A stretch of 6,634 bases of DNA, taken from Parachlamydiaceae bacterium (GTDB taxonomy: Bacteria > Chlamydiota > Chlamydiia > Chlamydiales > Parachlamydiaceae). The notes beneath the pieces were generated by a model. The model did no database searches, had not been told where the DNA came from, and was given only the letters and a program-made list of their open reading frames with translations. The DNA lies in NCBI GenBank assembly GCA_003164155.1, contig PLSG01000020.1:1-6634 (forward strand), given 5' to 3'. Positions 6,614 to 6,634 of this stretch are shown piece by piece (within the stretch, counting starts at the first letter, position 1; every line of letters starts with the position of its first letter). A program made the translations under genes and the position numbers.

Positions 6614-6634
6614 CTTTGCGCCTTTGCGTCTTTG
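6614..6634 (-). repeat. Right outer arm: inverse CGCAAAG units, reaching the window end
   Basis: This is a perfect reverse complement of 6305-6325. The pairing is still unbroken at the last base of the window, so the element very likely continues outside. If it is symmetric, the next bases should begin CGTT. Confidence 0.85.

Larger units (their letters stand above)
6283..6634. other. Gene-free, AT-rich region after nuoG
   Basis: No reading frame with a plausible start and conserved content is seen on either strand in these 352 bases. Base composition shifts visibly to A+T-rich from about 6290 onward, with long purine runs on the left half and pyrimidine runs on the right half of the + strand. 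Nearly all of it is occupied by the large inverted repeat described separately. No tRNA or classical GC-stem/U-tract terminator was found. nuoH commonly follows nuoG closely, but it is not reached here. Confidence 0.85.
6303..6634. repeat. Long imperfect inverted repeat (MITE-like or extragenic palindromic element), right end cut by the window
   Basis: The region reads as an approximately 330-nt palindrome. The left arm 6305-6453 (149 nt) pairs with the right arm 6516-6634 (119 nt) around a 62-nt AT-rich spacer, 6454-6515. Outermost 21 nt (6305-6325 against 6614-6634): identical as reverse complements. Innermost 32 nt (6422-6453 against 6516-6547): 31 of 32 match. Between them the arms are weakly but collinearly similar (AAATTTT, CCAA-TAT and GGTAAC blocks). 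Once a 30-nt extra segment in the left arm (6361-6390) is set aside, both arms have the same length. Matching ends, absence of a gene and location after an operon gene fit a non-autonomous mobile element or a bacterial interspersed palindrome. No target duplication can be judged because the right end is missing. In RNA it would fold into one long stem. Confidence 0.8.

Overview
The window is a block of a bacterial respiratory complex I (NDH-1, NADH:quinone oxidoreductase) operon, all on the + strand: the 3' part of nuoB, then complete nuoC, nuoD, nuoE, nuoF and nuoG. These genes encode the peripheral (hydrophilic) arm: the NADH dehydrogenase module (NuoE, NuoF, NuoG) plus the connecting module that carries the last cluster N2 and the quinone site (NuoB, NuoC, NuoD). 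The nuoA start of the operon and the nuoI and membrane-arm genes (nuoH, nuoJ-N) are not in the window.

Layout: nuoB (partial) 1-402, nuoC 399-932, nuoD 907-2112, nuoE 2112-2651, nuoF 2644-3942, nuoG 3949-6282. Every junction overlaps by 1-26 nt except F/G, which has a 6-nt gap, so this is one transcription unit with translational coupling. Electrons would pass from NADH to FMN (NuoF), to N3 (NuoF), through the NuoG clusters N1b, N4 and N5, and on through NuoI (not in the window) to N2 (NuoB) and quinone at the NuoB/NuoD interface. N1a (NuoE) and N7 (NuoG) lie off the main chain. All expected cysteine/histidine ligands are visible in the complete genes.

After nuoG the window holds no gene. 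Positions 6283-6634 are visibly AT-richer than the genes and are mostly one large imperfect inverted repeat (6305-6453 pairing with 6516-6634, spacer 6454-6515). Its outer ends are three 8-nt-spaced copies of CGCAAAG, and its inner block is a 32-nt near-perfect inverted repeat. It sits where nuoH would often follow directly, so it is either a mobile or extragenic palindromic element inserted in the operon or one marking its interruption. The right arm runs to the last base of the window.

Organism: a bacterium with aerobic or anaerobic respiration. Separate nuoC and nuoD genes argue against an Escherichia-type nuo locus (fused nuoCD), and the intact N7 motif in NuoG argues against an alphaproteobacterial or mitochondrial type. 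The genes look roughly half G+C by eye. The phylum cannot be fixed from the sequence alone. The operon itself is conventional; the palindromic element and a few residue-level departures in NuoD, NuoE and NuoF are the points worth checking.
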